From: Chryseobacterium nepalense
GTDB taxonomy: Bacteria > Bacteroidota > Bacteroidia > Flavobacteriales > Weeksellaceae
Direction of reading: 5' to 3'
DNA length: 64,000 nucleotides
Assembly (NCBI RefSeq): GCF_023195755.1
Contig: NZ_CP096203.1
Location: forward strand, 3,410,001 to 3,474,000
Below the pieces are notes generated by a model. That model saw only the letters and a program-made list of their open reading frames with translations, made no database searches and was not told the origin of the DNA. How positions within the stretch are numbered: position 1 is the first letter of the stretch; the number at the start of each line of letters is the position of its first letter. Shown here one piece after another: positions 1 through 10,255 of this stretch. The position numbers and the translations under genes are program-made.

Positions 1-186
1 GATTTACAGCTTGAACTTACCGAGCATGGGTTTATTAAAATAGACCATTTTCATAAAACAAGTACCGATGGTGTATTTGCCTGTGGTGACAATACCACCA
101 TGATGCGATCTGTAGCCAATGCGGTTGCGCAGGGAAATTTTACCGGAGCCATTGTGAATAAAGAATTATCAGAAGACGGATTTTAA
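1..186 (+). CDS. C-terminal end of a thioredoxin-reductase-like FAD/NAD(P) oxidoreductase (partial)
   Basis: The open frame enters from the left edge and ends at a TAA at 184-186, giving 61 residues. It contains TSTDGVFACGD, the second FAD-binding motif (T-x-G-[VI]-[FY]-A-x-G-D) of class II pyridine nucleotide-disulphide oxidoreductases such as thioredoxin reductase, followed by a helix rich in small residues that normally packs on the flavin. The N-terminal part with the first FAD motif and any redox CxxC lies outside the window, so substrate and exact subfamily cannot be decided. A clear hairpin terminator follows the stop codon. Confidence 0.75.
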   Translation, partial: DLQLELTEHGFIKIDHFHKTSTDGVFACGDNTTMMRSVANAVAQGNFTGAIVNKELSEDGF

Positions 187-208
187 TTTCTTTTGATTCA
201 TACGATAT

Positions 209-238
209 TCCTCTCAAAGTATTTGGGAGGATTTTTTT
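209..238 (+). terminator. Rho-independent terminator after the oxidoreductase
   Basis: A 10-bp stem (209-218 with 222-231, one T-G wobble) with a GTA loop is followed by seven T residues. Confidence 0.85.
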
Positions 239-375
239 ATTTCATTTTAAAAATTTAAGGTAAGAATCAGAAAATACTGTGGAAATCTCATTAAACAGCA
301 AATATTCAGGATGTATTGTTAATGATAAGGCTAAAAATCATATGGATGTATACCGCAATCTCGGCGGAAATTTCG

Positions 376-383
376 TATTTTTG
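376..383 (+). promoter_or_regulatory. Flavobacterial -7 box for glyA
   Basis: TATTTTTG fits the Bacteroidetes -7 consensus TAnnTTTG and lies 30 bases before the glyA ATG. I see no TTG at the expected -33 distance, so only the -7 half is supported. Confidence 0.5.
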
Positions 384-413
384 GGGTGAAAAATTTCAAA
401 AACTAAAAGTAAA

Positions 414-1679
414 ATGGATATTATTTTCGACCTGATTGAAAAAGAAAGACAAAGACAAACTCATGGAATTGAGATGATTGCATCAGAGAACTTTGTTTCT
501 GATAATGTGATGAAAGCCGTGGGAAGTGTGCTTACCAATAAATATGCTGAAGGATATCCCGGAAAAAGATATTACGGAGGTTGCGAAGTAGTAGATGAGG
601 TTGAAACGCTGGCTATTGAAAGAGCAAAACAGCTTTTTGGGGTGGACTATGTAAATGTACAGCCGCATTCAGGTTCTCAGGCGAATGCCGCCATTTATCT
701 TGCCGTTTTAAAACCGGGCGACAAAATTATGGGAATGGATCTTTCTATGGGAGGTCACCTTACTCATGGTTCTTCGGTTAATTTTTCAGGAATTCAGTAT
801 GATGTGGTTTCTTACGGAGTGCAGCAAGAGACTGGTCTTATCGATTACGATCAAATGAGAGAAGTTGCTCTGAGAGAAAAGCCTAAAATGCTTATCGCCG
901 GTTTTTCAGCATATTCTCGTGATCTTGATTATGCCAAATTCAGAGAAGTAGCAGACGAAATTGGTGCGACACTTTGGGCAGATATTGCACATCCTGCCGG
1001 TTTGGTAGCTAAAGGTCTATTGAATTCCCCATTTGAGCACTGTCATGTTGTAACGACAACTACTCATAAAACATTGAGAGGTCCGCGTGGAGGAATGATT
1101 ATGATGGGAAAAGATTTTGAAAATACATATGGCCACAAAACTCCGAAAGGGGAAATCAAAATGATGAGCCAGGTATTGGATGGTTCCGTTTTTCCGGGTA
1201 TTCAGGGAGGTCCGCTGGAGCATGTGATTGCCGGAAAAGCAGTTGCTTTCGGGGAAGCTTTGGATGTGAAATTTGAAACCTATGCAAAGCAGGTAAAATC
1301 CAATGCACAGGCATTAGCAAAAGCAATGATTGACAGAGGTTTTGATATTGTAAGCGGAGGAACGGATAATCATTTAATGCTTGTAGATCTCAGAAACAAA
1401 GGTGTAAACGGTAAAGAAACTGAAAAAGCTTTGGTGCTTGCTGATATTACCTGCAACAAGAACATGGTTCCTTTTGATGACAAATCACCATTTACAACTT
1501 CAGGGATCAGATTGGGAACTGCAGCTATCACCACAAGAGGATTGAAAGAGAATGATATGGATACTATTGCAGGATTAATTTCTGAAGTAGTAGACAATAT
1601 TAAAAATGAAGAAGTACTTACTTCCGTTAGAAAAAAAGTGAATGAATTAATGGAAGGCAAAGCTTTATTTAACTATTAA
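414..1679 (+). CDS. glyA: Serine hydroxymethyltransferase
   Basis: Cytosolic PLP enzyme that interconverts serine and glycine while moving a one-carbon unit onto tetrahydrofolate. The 421 residues match the normal bacterial length. The PLP lysine is K219 in the signature [14 protein letters not shown], and the N-terminal part carries the conserved EMIASENF and [13 protein letters not shown] segments that bind substrate and PLP phosphate. The ATG at 414 gives the usual start and lies about 30 bases after a TATTTTTG box. The gene has its own terminator at 1701-1728, so it is probably transcribed alone. Nothing unusual. Confidence 0.98.
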   Translation: MDIIFDLIEKERQRQTHGIEMIASENFVSDNVMKAVGSVLTNKYAEGYPGKRYYGGCEVVDEVETLAIERAKQLFGVDYVNVQPHSGSQANAAIYLAVLKPGDKIMGMDLSMGGHLTHGSSVNFSGIQYDVVSYGVQQETGLIDYDQMREVALREKPKMLIAGFSAYSRDLDYAKFREVADEIGATLWADIAHPAGLVAKGLLNSPFEHCHVVTTTTHKTLRGPRGGMIMMGKDFENTYGHKTPKGEIKMMSQVLDGSVFPGIQGGPLEHVIAGKAVAFGEALDVKFETYAKQVKSNAQALAKAMIDRGFDIVSGGTDNHLMLVDLRNKGVNGKETEKALVLADITCNKNMVPFDDKSPFTTSGIRLGTAAITTRGLKENDMDTIAGLISEVVDNIKNEEVLTSVRKKVNELMEGKALFNY

Positions 1680-1700
1680 TTAATATCAAAATAAAATATA

Positions 1701-1728
1701 AAGAATGGGCATCTGCTCATTCTTTTTT
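1701..1728 (+). terminator. Rho-independent terminator after glyA
   Basis: A 10-bp stem (1701-1710 with 1715-1724, one G-T wobble) with an ATCT loop runs into six T residues. It ends only eight bases before the recX ATG. Confidence 0.85.
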
Positions 1729-1735
1729 ATGGAAT

Positions 1736-2194
1736 ATGGAAAAGAAATCGTTCACTTTTGATGAGATAAAACAAAAGCTGGTAAACTATTGTGTGTACCA
1801 GGATCGCTGTCATTATGAAGTTGAACAAAAAATGAAAGAGTTTCTCCTTATTGATGAAGCGAAAGAGGAAATCATGCTTTATCTTTTACAGGAAAATTAT
1901 TTAAATGAAGAACGGTTTACGCGAAGCTATATCCGCGGGAAATTTTATATTAAACACTGGGGAAAAACGAAAATTAAAATTCACCTTAAACAAAAGCAGG
2001 TTCCTGAAAAATTAATTAATGCATGCTTTGATGAAATTGATGAACAGGATTATAGCAAAACGATCCGCAAAATCTATGAAGATTATTATTTGAAGCAAAA
2101 AGGGCTTAAAGAATATCAGCGTAAATCAAAAACCATAAAATATTTAATGAGCAGGGGGTTTGAATATGAAAAAATAAATGATATTTTTGAATAA
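1736..2194 (+). CDS. recX: Regulatory protein RecX
   Basis: RecX proteins bind RecA filaments and modulate recombination. The 152-residue all-helical protein has the family pattern: N-terminal DEIKQKLVNYCVYQDRCHYEVEQK, then LLQENYLNEERFTRSYIRGKF (family core: L...YLdD.rFA..yv..k), then repeated three-helix modules ending in the MSRGFEYEKINDIFE tail. The ATG at 1736 was preferred to an out-of-frame ATG at 1729. It follows the glyA terminator by eight bases, so some read-through from glyA or a promoter inside the hairpin region is needed. recA is not in the window. Confidence 0.9.
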   Translation: MEKKSFTFDEIKQKLVNYCVYQDRCHYEVEQKMKEFLLIDEAKEEIMLYLLQENYLNEERFTRSYIRGKFYIKHWGKTKIKIHLKQKQVPEKLINACFDEIDEQDYSKTIRKIYEDYYLKQKGLKEYQRKSKTIKYLMSRGFEYEKINDIFE

Positions 2195-2541
2195 TATTAA
2201 AAAAATAAGGCAGTTTAGAGTAAAAAGAGAATTTAAAAATTATTAACTATAGAAAGAAATTTATTCATTACATAGAAAAAACAATTTTGATTGGCAGTAT
2301 GTTGCTTAATTTTTAAATACAGTGATAAACATAATTGCTATGTGGTATGTTTTTTGCCAGGGTTGTTTTCTATTCCGCAGAATATCTGAAGAGAATAATT
2401 CATAATACCATATTATCTCTGAACTAAATTTAATTTTTAAATACTGATAATAGATGAAATTTTATTTTAAATTTGCATCAATACTTTCGAATGTGAAGGT
2501 CAGATTATACATTTTTATACACATGAATACCATTAAAGACA
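2195..2541 (+). other. Leader region of the polysaccharide locus, no gene seen
   Basis: 347 AT-rich bases between recX and the first polysaccharide gene. I see no convincing recX terminator. A TAnnTTTG box at 2468-2475 is the best promoter candidate for the locus. A 12-codon reading frame (ATG at 2523, TAG at 2556-2558) overlaps the first gene's start. No invertible-promoter repeats or antiterminator gene of the Bacteroides UpxY kind are visible. Confidence 0.6.
2468..2475 (+). promoter_or_regulatory. -7 box, probable promoter of the polysaccharide operon
   Basis: TAAATTTG matches TAnnTTTG, 67 bases before the first gene's ATG. No matching -33 TTG was found, so the assignment is moderate. 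Confidence 0.5.
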
Positions 2542-4470
2542 ATGTACAACTCTTTTAGAAAGAAAATGTTCGGAGGAGATAATGTTGTCAATCTCTCGGA
2601 TGTAAGATATCTGCCACGGTGGATAATTCTTGTAATAGATATTATCATATTGGTAATATCACTATTTTTAGCTACCTATATTATAGAAAAAATTACGCGG
2701 TCTGAATTTATTTACCACAATGATAAGATTGTAGTATTTGCAGGAGTGATATTTTCGAATGTCATGTTTATGTATGTTTTTAAAACATATGCAGGTATTA
2801 TAAGACACTCTACTTTTATAGATCTTTTTAAACTACTTATCTCATGCTTCTGTACATTGTTCTTAGTAGGAAGTGCCAACATCATTTGTGAGTGGATAAC
2901 AGGGAAAGAATTTATTATTAATCCTTTTCTTATATTGTATTTCATAATTTCCTTTATGGGGCTTTTTCTGTTCAGGCTTTATGTGAAAGAGTTCTTTCAT
3001 ATAGTGAGAGAATACAGAAGAAGCACATTGAAGAAAAGAATTCTTGTACTGGGAATTGATGAACAGTCTATTGCCATTGCAAGGGCAATTTTGGATAATC
3101 CTAGCCTTCCTTACCACGTAGTAGGATTTCTTACACAGCGTACAGACTCTAAGAGAGCATATTTACTGGGAAAGCCCATTTTTGCCAAAGAAAAAATAGA
3201 AGAAAACGCTAAAGAAGAACTTCTTATTGATGGCATAATCATCATTAAAGAAATGATGTCTAAAGATGAAATGAATTCCTGGGTGAATTTATTTCTTGAA
3301 AAAGATCTCAATATATTCAAAGCACCATCGGTACAAAAGCTACGTGACAGTGATTTTGCGGGTTCCATCCGTAATCTTCAGATTGAGGATCTTCTGAACA
3401 GAAAACCGATTAAGATTGAAAACGAAGAAATCAAGAGAAGACATTTTAATAAGAACATCCTTGTAACAGGCGGAGCAGGCTCAATAGGTAGCGAAATTGT
3501 GCGCCAGGTTGCACAGTTTAATCCCTCACTTATTGTGGTTCTGGATCAGGCGGAAACACCTTTGTACGATATTGAACTGGAAATGAAAGAGAAGTTTCCT
3601 CATGTCAGATTCAAATTTGTACTGGCAGATGTCTCTAATAAACACAGGATAGAACCTTTATTCCAAACCTACAACTTTTCCATGGTATACCATGCGGCAG
3701 CCTATAAACACGTTCCGTTGGTGGAAGAGAATCCTCACGAAGGAATTCTTGTGAATGTACTCGGATCCAAAATTATAGCAACACTGTCCAGCAAATATAA
3801 GGTAAACCGATTCGTAATGATTTCTACAGATAAGGCGGTAAATCCCACCAATGTGATGGGAGCATCAAAAAGAGCTGCTGAATTATTTGTGCAGTCGTTG
3901 CAGAATGTAGAAGGGAACACTACCAAATTTATTACTACCCGGTTCGGAAATGTTTTGGGATCCAACGGATCGGTAATTCCGCATTTCAAAAGACAGATTG
4001 AAGCCGGAGGACCTGTTACCATTACCCACCCGGATATTGTAAGATATTTTATGACGATTCCTGAAGCCTGCGAACTGGTACTACAGGCTGGTACGATGGG
4101 TCAGGGAGGAGAAATCTTTGTTTTTGACATGGGAGAGCCGGTGAAAATACTGGATCTGGCAAGAAGAATGATCAAGCTGTCGGGATTTGAGCCGAACATT
4201 GATATTAAAATTATTTATACAGGGCTAAGGCCAGGTGAAAAATTGTATGAGGAATTATTAAGTGACGATGCCAAAACATTGCCTACTCATAATGAAAAAA
4301 TCATGATTTCCAAAGATCCTATCATGGAATTCCTGGAGATAGAAACGCTTGTAAATTCTATTACCAAAGCTTCCTTAAGAAGAGATAAAGTTGAAGTAGT
4401 AAAACTTCTGAAGATAATTGTTCCGGAATTCAGAAGTAATAATTCAATATATGAAGTACTGGATAAATAG
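2542..4470 (+). CDS. Membrane-bound UDP-GlcNAc 4,6-dehydratase (WbpM/FlaA1/CapD family)
   Basis: Likely converts UDP-GlcNAc to UDP-4-keto-6-deoxy-GlcNAc, the precursor of UDP-QuiNAc. The 642-residue long form has about four membrane helices (roughly 28-50, 64-84, 95-117, 128-147), a CoA-binding-like middle domain (about 163-290) and a C-terminal SDR domain with the NAD motif TGGAGSIG at 309-316. In the catalytic segment STDKAVNPTNVMGASK the usual Tyr of YxxxK is Met (M439-x3-K443), which is normal for WbpM and PglF. First gene of the locus; a WbpV-like reductase and a WbpL-like transferase at the far end complete the expected QuiNAc route. ATG at 2566 is an alternative start. Confidence 0.92.
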   Translation: MYNSFRKKMFGGDNVVNLSDVRYLPRWIILVIDIIILVISLFLATYIIEKITRSEFIYHNDKIVVFAGVIFSNVMFMYVFKTYAGIIRHSTFIDLFKLLISCFCTLFLVGSANIICEWITGKEFIINPFLILYFIISFMGLFLFRLYVKEFFHIVREYRRSTLKKRILVLGIDEQSIAIARAILDNPSLPYHVVGFLTQRTDSKRAYLLGKPIFAKEKIEENAKEELLIDGIIIIKEMMSKDEMNSWVNLFLEKDLNIFKAPSVQKLRDSDFAGSIRNLQIEDLLNRKPIKIENEEIKRRHFNKNILVTGGAGSIGSEIVRQVAQFNPSLIVVLDQAETPLYDIELEMKEKFPHVRFKFVLADVSNKHRIEPLFQTYNFSMVYHAAAYKHVPLVEENPHEGILVNVLGSKIIATLSSKYKVNRFVMISTDKAVNPTNVMGASKRAAELFVQSLQNVEGNTTKFITTRFGNVLGSNGSVIPHFKRQIEAGGPVTITHPDIVRYFMTIPEACELVLQAGTMGQGGEIFVFDMGEPVKILDLARRMIKLSGFEPNIDIKIIYTGLRPGEKLYEELLSDDAKTLPTHNEKIMISKDPIMEFLEIETLVNSITKASLRRDKVEVVKLLKIIVPEFRSNNSIYEVLDK

Positions 4471-4511
4471 AATAATTTAAATGTATATATTTGTACAATT
4501 TTTAAAAAACG

Positions 4512-5330
4512 ATGAAAGGTAAAATATTGGTAATATTATCAGCATTTATAATAGTTTCCTGTAAAACTAATCCCAATGCTAAAAATGATCTGAACTATTT
4601 GCAAAATATTGAAAAGGTAGCAATTGAATCATCCGCAAGAAATTCTGAAAATACTGTTCAGAAAGGGGATCAGCTGGTTATTCTTATCACAGCAAAAGAT
4701 ATGGATGTTGTAAAACCTTTTAACCAAAATTATTCTTCATCAGAAATTATACAAACCAACTCGTTTGCGGGAGGGAATACACCTAATCAGGGTGTTACTA
4801 CAATATCAGGCCCTACTTATATTGTAGATGTTAATGGTAATATTGATTTTCCTGTTTTGGGAATTATTAATACGGAAGGAAAAACCCTAGAAGGCCTGAA
4901 GGCTGACCTAAGGGAGAAAATGCAGAAATATGTTATTAACCCTACCATAAATATCAGATTAGCTAATTTTAAAGTAACGGTATTGGGAGAGGTAAACAGA
5001 CAGGGGGATTATATCATATCAAACGGACAGGGAACCATTCTTAATGCTCTTGGGATGGCCGGTGATCTTACCATGTACGGAAAAAGAGATCAGATATTGG
5101 TGATCAGAACTGAAAATGGCCAGGTTATTCATGGAAAAGTAAATTTGCAGGACGCTAATCTTATCAATTCGCCATATTATTATTTAAAGCAGGGAGATGC
5201 CATCATCGTAGCTTCCAGCAACGCAAAAGATATTCAGGCAAAACAAAACCCCAATACAGGACTTTATTTAACTGCAATTTCGATCGGTGTCACAGCTATT
5301 GCCGTTGTAGTAAGTTTATTTAAGAAATAA
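4512..5330 (+). CDS. Wza-like polysaccharide export outer-membrane lipoprotein
   Basis: Outer-membrane component that lets the finished polymer leave the cell. The first 17 residues form a lipoprotein signal ending in a lipobox, FIIVSC, with Cys17 as lipidation site. A poly-export domain starts near [12 protein letters not shown], and a soluble-ligand-binding (SLBB) beta-grasp domain around [20 protein letters not shown] follows. The C-terminus ends in a hydrophobic helix ([18 protein letters not shown]) plus KK, the helix position expected for the Wza pore. At 272 residues it is shorter than E. coli Wza (about 380) but typical for Bacteroidetes. The Wzc-like gene follows 5 bases later. Confidence 0.92.
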   Translation: MKGKILVILSAFIIVSCKTNPNAKNDLNYLQNIEKVAIESSARNSENTVQKGDQLVILITAKDMDVVKPFNQNYSSSEIIQTNSFAGGNTPNQGVTTISGPTYIVDVNGNIDFPVLGIINTEGKTLEGLKADLREKMQKYVINPTINIRLANFKVTVLGEVNRQGDYIISNGQGTILNALGMAGDLTMYGKRDQILVIRTENGQVIHGKVNLQDANLINSPYYYLKQGDAIIVASSNAKDIQAKQNPNTGLYLTAISIGVTAIAVVVSLFKK

Positions 5331-5335
5331 AATTG

Positions 5336-7738
5336 ATGAATAACCAAAATAACCCAGGAAATTTAAAAGCAAATAACGAATCAAATAGTATTGATATAAA
5401 TGAGATTATAAGACCCTATTTGAGGAAATGGCCATGGTTTATAGTAAGTGCATTAGTTGCATTTGTGATAGGATATATTGCTTTAAAATTCACGGTCCCC
5501 ATTTATAATATACAGTCTACTGTATTGATTAAAGATGCAAAAAATTCCTCATCTCCTGTAAATAATGAGCTTGGATTATTACCGGATCTAACCAGTTTTG
5601 GAGGTTTAAAAACAAATAGTATTGCTAACGAAATAGAAATACTAAAATCAAAAAAAATAATGAGAGAGGTTGTTATAAATAAAAACCTCCAGACAAATAT
5701 TATAGCAAAAGGAAGAATTACCACTTTAGAACTTTATAAAGAAACTTCACCTATAGAAGTGAAAATAATTTCTGAAAAAAGAACTCAGGATGAAAATGCT
5801 GCCATCAATCTTAATATAGACGGCGATAAGCTTACTTTATTCTCGGAAAAGCTTAAAAAAGGAAAAATACTAACTTCCTATGGAAAAATGATAGCGCTTC
5901 CATTCGCAAATATTATTATAATAAAAAATACCAAATTTAATCCGTCTCTGGTAAAAGGTATTGATACAAAAAATCTTGAACTGCAAATCTCATCAGTAGA
6001 AAATAAAGTTAATAACCTGCAATCTGCACTTAATGTATCTCTGATTACTAAAGATGCAACTGTTTTAAAGCTTGATTTTAAATATCCACAAATATCAAAA
6101 GCCGAAGATATACTGAATAGTCTTATTATAGCTTATAATAACGAGGCTATTTTAGATAAAGACATTGAATCACAAAAAACGTTGAATTTTATTGAAGACA
6201 GAATTAAAAAACTTTCCGGAGAATTGGGTGAAGTTGAAAATGAAAAAGAAAATTTTAAGTCGAGAAATAATCTTACAGACCTGGAAACTGAAGCAAAGAT
6301 TAATCTTGAAAGTTCGGCTACTGCAAGGACCAAACAATTGGAAATTGATGCTCAACTTGAACTTACCAATTCATTGATCGGATTTGTTTCTAATCAAGGT
6401 CAATATCAGGTATTACCTGCAAATGTAGGGCTGGATAATCCTGAGACAATTTCAGGAATTTCAGCATATAACCAGTTAGTAATACAAAGAAACAGGTTAT
6501 TAGAATCAGGAACTGCAGACAACCCCGTTATTGTTGATGTCACTAAACAGATTCAATCCTTGAGAAACTCGATAATGCAGAGCCTTCAAAGAAATAGAAC
6601 AGGGCTGGAGCTTGCAAGAAATGAATATCTTGGAGAACAAAATAAAGTTGCAGGGAAAATTTCAAAACTTCCTTCTGTAGAAAAAATGTTCAGAAGTATT
6701 GAAAGACAGCAACAAATAAAAGAAAATTTATATCTGCTTTTATTACAAAAAAGAGAGGAAACAGCTATCGCACAATCTATTACCGCTCCGAAAGCTAGAG
6801 TTATAGATAAAGCATATGCTTCAAACAATCCGGTTTCACCCAAAAGAAATGTTGTGCTTCTGGCAGCAGTATTCATCGGCTTATTAATGCCGTTTCTTAT
6901 TATTTACCTGAAAGAACTTCTGAATAATAAGATTGAAACCAAACATGATCTGGAAATTTTAATAAAGGCCCCTGTTATTGCAGAGCTGCCAAGCCTTGAA
7001 AGTGGCGATTCAGAAATTGTGAAAGTAAATGATATAACACCTTTGGCAGAAGCTTTCAGAATTCTTATTACCAATATGAATTTTATGCTTCCTAAAGATA
7101 ATAAAGGAAAAGTTATTTTTGTTACCTCTACTGTAAAAGGTGAAGGAAAAACATTCACATCGGTTAACCTCGCTTTAACACTGGCAAATCCTAAGAAAAA
7201 AGCAATTATCATCGGTTCAGATATCAGAAACCCTCAGTTACAAAGATATAATCCTGCACGAAAAGGTCTTGCAGGGCTTACGGAGTATCTTTATTCCGAT
7301 GATACCAAATTGGAAGATATCATTCATGTTTCTTCGTTTAACCCTCATCTGGATGTAATTTATTCCGGAATGATACCGCCGAATCCTACAGAATTGCTTT
7401 CAAACGGACGATATGAAGCATTATTGGAAGCGTTGAAGGACAAATACAATTACATTATTTTAGATACCGCGCCGCTGCTCCTCGTTACGGATACCTTCCT
7501 TATTGCAGAAATGGCTGATATGACCATCTATGTTTCAAGATCCAAATATACAGAGAAGTCATTATTGAAATTTGCCAATACCAATATTGATCAAAATAAG
7601 ATCAAAAATGTAGGTTTTGTACTCAATGACGTAAGCCGAGAAAATTTAGGATATAATAATAAATATGGATATGGATATAATAATATCCATGATAAAACAT
7701 GGTTTGAAAAAATTAAAGATAAATTTACACAAAGATGA
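5336..7738 (+). CDS. Wzc-like polysaccharide co-polymerase and BY-type tyrosine autokinase
   Basis: Inner-membrane protein that controls chain length and export with the Wza-like partner. A Wzz domain lies between membrane helices near residues 34-52 and 505-525, with a long coiled-coil segment (around 280-330 and 410-470). The cytoplasmic BY-kinase has Walker A KGEGKT (GEGKT at 602-606), Walker A' [11 protein letters not shown] and Walker [11 protein letters not shown] (706-715). The tail holds a tyrosine cluster ([12 protein letters not shown]), the usual autophosphorylation site. A TTG at 5333 is in frame, but ATG at 5336 is the better start. No Wzb- or CpsB-type phosphatase gene is in the locus. 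The stop overlaps the next gene by 4 bases (ATGA). Confidence 0.94.
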   Translation: MNNQNNPGNLKANNESNSIDINEIIRPYLRKWPWFIVSALVAFVIGYIALKFTVPIYNIQSTVLIKDAKNSSSPVNNELGLLPDLTSFGGLKTNSIANEIEILKSKKIMREVVINKNLQTNIIAKGRITTLELYKETSPIEVKIISEKRTQDENAAINLNIDGDKLTLFSEKLKKGKILTSYGKMIALPFANIIIIKNTKFNPSLVKGIDTKNLELQISSVENKVNNLQSALNVSLITKDATVLKLDFKYPQISKAEDILNSLIIAYNNEAILDKDIESQKTLNFIEDRIKKLSGELGEVENEKENFKSRNNLTDLETEAKINLESSATARTKQLEIDAQLELTNSLIGFVSNQGQYQVLPANVGLDNPETISGISAYNQLVIQRNRLLESGTADNPVIVDVTKQIQSLRNSIMQSLQRNRTGLELARNEYLGEQNKVAGKISKLPSVEKMFRSIERQQQIKENLYLLLLQKREETAIAQSITAPKARVIDKAYASNNPVSPKRNVVLLAAVFIGLLMPFLIIYLKELLNNKIETKHDLEILIKAPVIAELPSLESGDSEIVKVNDITPLAEAFRILITNMNFMLPKDNKGKVIFVTSTVKGEGKTFTSVNLALTLANPKKKAIIIGSDIRNPQLQRYNPARKGLAGLTEYLYSDDTKLEDIIHVSSFNPHLDVIYSGMIPPNPTELLSNGRYEALLEALKDKYNYIILDTAPLLLVTDTFLIAEMADMTIYVSRSKYTEKSLLKFANTNIDQNKIKNVGFVLNDVSRENLGYNNKYGYGYNNIHDKTWFEKIKDKFTQR

Positions 7739-9027
7739 AATCATATAGAATAGCTGTTATAGGACAGGGGTATGTCGGGCTACCGCTATCTCTGGAGTTT
7801 GCAAATCATTATCCTGTCCTGGGATTTGATATTAACCCTATAAGAGTTGATCAGCTTAACCAGGGAAACGATGTTACTCTGGAAGCAGATAAAAAAAAGC
7901 TCGATGAAAGCTTAAAAAAATACAATGAAACAAATGGATCAACAGGATACAAAGCAACGAGCGAATTATCCGATATTGCTTCGTCAAATGTTTACATTGT
8001 AACAGTTCCCACTCCCATTGACAAGTATAATGCACCGGATCTTAATCCTTTAATTTCGGCCTCGAAAATGCTGGGAGGTATCATCAAAAAAGATGATATT
8101 GTGATTTATGAATCTACAGTTTTTCCCGGCTGCACCGAGGAAGAATGTGTTCCTGTACTGGAAAAACATTCCGGATTAAAATACAATGAAGATTTCTTTG
8201 TAGGATATTCTCCTGAAAGAATCAACCCGGGAGATAAAGTCAATACACTTACAAATGTTAAAAAAGTTACATCCGGATCTACAGAAAAAGCAGCTGAAGA
8301 AGTAGATAATCTTTACAAAAAAATTATTACGGCAGGAACACATAAAGCGCCAAGCCTTAAAGTTGCAGAAGCTTCAAAAGCAATAGAAAATGCGCAACGT
8401 GACGTGAATATTTCTTTTGTAAACGAATTGGCTTTAATTTTTGATAGATTAGGAATCGATACCCACGATGTTTTAGAAGCAGCCGGTACAAAATATAATT
8501 TCCTCAAATACAAACCTGGTTTAGTGGGCGGACATTGCATCTCCGTAGATCCGTATTATCTTGCCCATAAAGCAGAACAGTTGGGATATCATCCTGATGT
8601 AATCTTATCCGGACGTCGTGTGAATGATTCTATTGCCAAATTTATTGCTTCTAAAGTGGTAAAACTTCTCATCGCGAAAGGTGGCGTTATCAAAGATTCG
8701 GAAGCGCTGATTTTAGGTGTTACCTTTAAAGAAAATTGTCCCGATATAAGAAATACTAAAGTAATTGATATCTATACAGAACTTAAAGACTACGGAGTAA
8801 ATATAGATATCTATGATCCCTGGGCCGATAAAGATGAAATAAGGCATGAATACGGGATAAATATTTTAGATACTTTAATTGAAGGGAAAAAATACGATTC
8901 AATTATTGTAGCGGTTTCCCACAATGAATTTATCCAGCTGGATCTTAATCAGCTGAAAAAGGATAATGCCGTAGTTTTTGATACTAAAGCTTGTTTTGAC
9001 CGGAATTTAGTAGACGCAAGATTATAA
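7735..9027 (+). CDS. Nucleotide-sugar C6 dehydrogenase (TviB/WbpO/WbpA type)
   Basis: Oxidises the C6 hydroxymethyl of a UDP-HexNAc to a carboxylate in two NAD-dependent steps. The 430 residues have the Rossmann motif [12 protein letters not shown] (8-19), [11 protein letters not shown] (127-137), the [12 protein letters not shown] helix with K215, and catalytic Cys268 in [12 protein letters not shown]. The sequence looks closer to the WbpO/TviB/WbpA group acting on N-acetylated sugars than to UDP-glucose dehydrogenase, but the substrate is an inference. With the later Gfo/Idh oxidoreductase and DegT aminotransferase it would start a diamino-uronic acid branch. Confidence 0.92.
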   Translation: MKSYRIAVIGQGYVGLPLSLEFANHYPVLGFDINPIRVDQLNQGNDVTLEADKKKLDESLKKYNETNGSTGYKATSELSDIASSNVYIVTVPTPIDKYNAPDLNPLISASKMLGGIIKKDDIVIYESTVFPGCTEEECVPVLEKHSGLKYNEDFFVGYSPERINPGDKVNTLTNVKKVTSGSTEKAAEEVDNLYKKIITAGTHKAPSLKVAEASKAIENAQRDVNISFVNELALIFDRLGIDTHDVLEAAGTKYNFLKYKPGLVGGHCISVDPYYLAHKAEQLGYHPDVILSGRRVNDSIAKFIASKVVKLLIAKGGVIKDSEALILGVTFKENCPDIRNTKVIDIYTELKDYGVNIDIYDPWADKDEIRHEYGINILDTLIEGKKYDSIIVAVSHNEFIQLDLNQLKKDNAVVFDTKACFDRNLVDARL

Positions 9028-9037
9028 AATAATAAAC

Positions 9038-10228
9038 ATGAACTACGATATCATTATTGTTGGTGCAGGTTTAGTAGGATTAGCCACGGCATATCAGACA
9101 AAACTTAAAAATCCCGCTTCTAAGATCTTAATTTTAGAAAAAGAAAATAATGTGGCTGCACATCAGTCGGGGCACAACAGTGGAGTAATTCATAGCGGAA
9201 TCTATTACAAACCGGGAAGTTTAAAAGCAAAAAACTGTATTGAAGGATATAATTCCGTCATTAATTTTGCCAAAGAATACGGAATCAAATATGATCTCTG
9301 CGGAAAAATTATTGTTGCAACCTCACAGGAAGAATTACCGCTTCTGGATAATATTTACAAAAGAGGTGTAGATAACGGCCTTCAGAATCTTAAATATCTT
9401 TCAAGAGAAGAATTTCGCGAAATTGAACCTCATTGCGAAGGGGTAAAGGCAATAAAAGTTCCGCAGACAGGAATTATCGATTACCCGGGAATCGCAGGTA
9501 AAATTAAAGAGCTTTTTGAAGAATTAGGCGGTGAAATAAGATTTAATAACGAGGTTAAAAATATCATTAATAAAAATGATGAAATCGTTGTTACAACCGG
9601 CCATTCAGAATTCAAAACAAAAAAGCTGATCTCCTGTGCGGGATTATATTCAGACAAGGTCACTAAAATGACCAATGATAAGAATGATGTCATTATTATT
9701 CCTTTTCGCGGAGAGTATTATAAAATAAAAGATGAAAAGAAATATTTGGTAAAACATCTTATTTATCCTGTTCCGGATCCTAATTTCCCTTTTCTGGGAG
9801 TTCATTTTACCAGAATGGTTGATGGAAATATTGAAGCCGGACCTAATGCCGTTCTGGCATTTAGAAAAGAAGGATATCGTTTTTTTGATTTTGATTTTTC
9901 TGAAACCATGGAAACCCTTTTTTGGCCCGGCTTTAGAAAAATTGTTGGCAAGTATGGCAAAACCGGACTGGGAGAGATGCATCGCTCTTTATCAAAAGCG
10001 GCTTTTACCAAAGCACTGCAAAAGCTGCTTCCCGAAATACAGGAAAGCGATCTTGTTCCGGGAGGAGCAGGTGTCCGTGCACAGGCCTGCGACAGAAACG
10101 GAACCTTAATTGATGATTTTGATATTGTAAAGAACGGCAATATTATTCACGTCAGAAATGCACCTTCACCGGCTGCAACTTCCTGCCTTTCCATTGGAGA
10201 GAAAATCAGTAAATTAGTAGAAAACTAA
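9038..10228 (+). CDS. lhgO: L-2-hydroxyglutarate oxidase (LhgO family FAD enzyme)
   Basis: FAD-dependent oxidoreductase that in characterised members oxidises L-2-hydroxyglutarate to 2-oxoglutarate. The dinucleotide motif DIIIVGAGLVGLATA is at 4-18, the family segment HQSGHNSGVIHSGIYYKPGS near 43-62, and the C-terminal flavin contact RNAPSPAATSCLSIG near 376-390; 396 residues is the normal length. Its place between a sugar dehydrogenase and a sugar aminotransferase is unexpected for central metabolism. WbpB-type enzymes reduce 2-oxoglutarate to 2-hydroxyglutarate while oxidising UDP-sugars, so this gene may recycle that by-product for the oxidoreductase at 14458. Confidence 0.88.
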   Translation: MNYDIIIVGAGLVGLATAYQTKLKNPASKILILEKENNVAAHQSGHNSGVIHSGIYYKPGSLKAKNCIEGYNSVINFAKEYGIKYDLCGKIIVATSQEELPLLDNIYKRGVDNGLQNLKYLSREEFREIEPHCEGVKAIKVPQTGIIDYPGIAGKIKELFEELGGEIRFNNEVKNIINKNDEIVVTTGHSEFKTKKLISCAGLYSDKVTKMTNDKNDVIIIPFRGEYYKIKDEKKYLVKHLIYPVPDPNFPFLGVHFTRMVDGNIEAGPNAVLAFRKEGYRFFDFDFSETMETLFWPGFRKIVGKYGKTGLGEMHRSLSKAAFTKALQKLLPEIQESDLVPGGAGVRAQACDRNGTLIDDFDIVKNGNIIHVRNAPSPAATSCLSIGEKISKLVEN

Positions 10229-10255
10229 TGAAAACACTCAGATAAAACAAATTGT

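Noticed and set aside
9650..10140. Minus-strand frames opposite lhgO
   Set aside because: Shadows of a convincing FAD enzyme gene; no family features.
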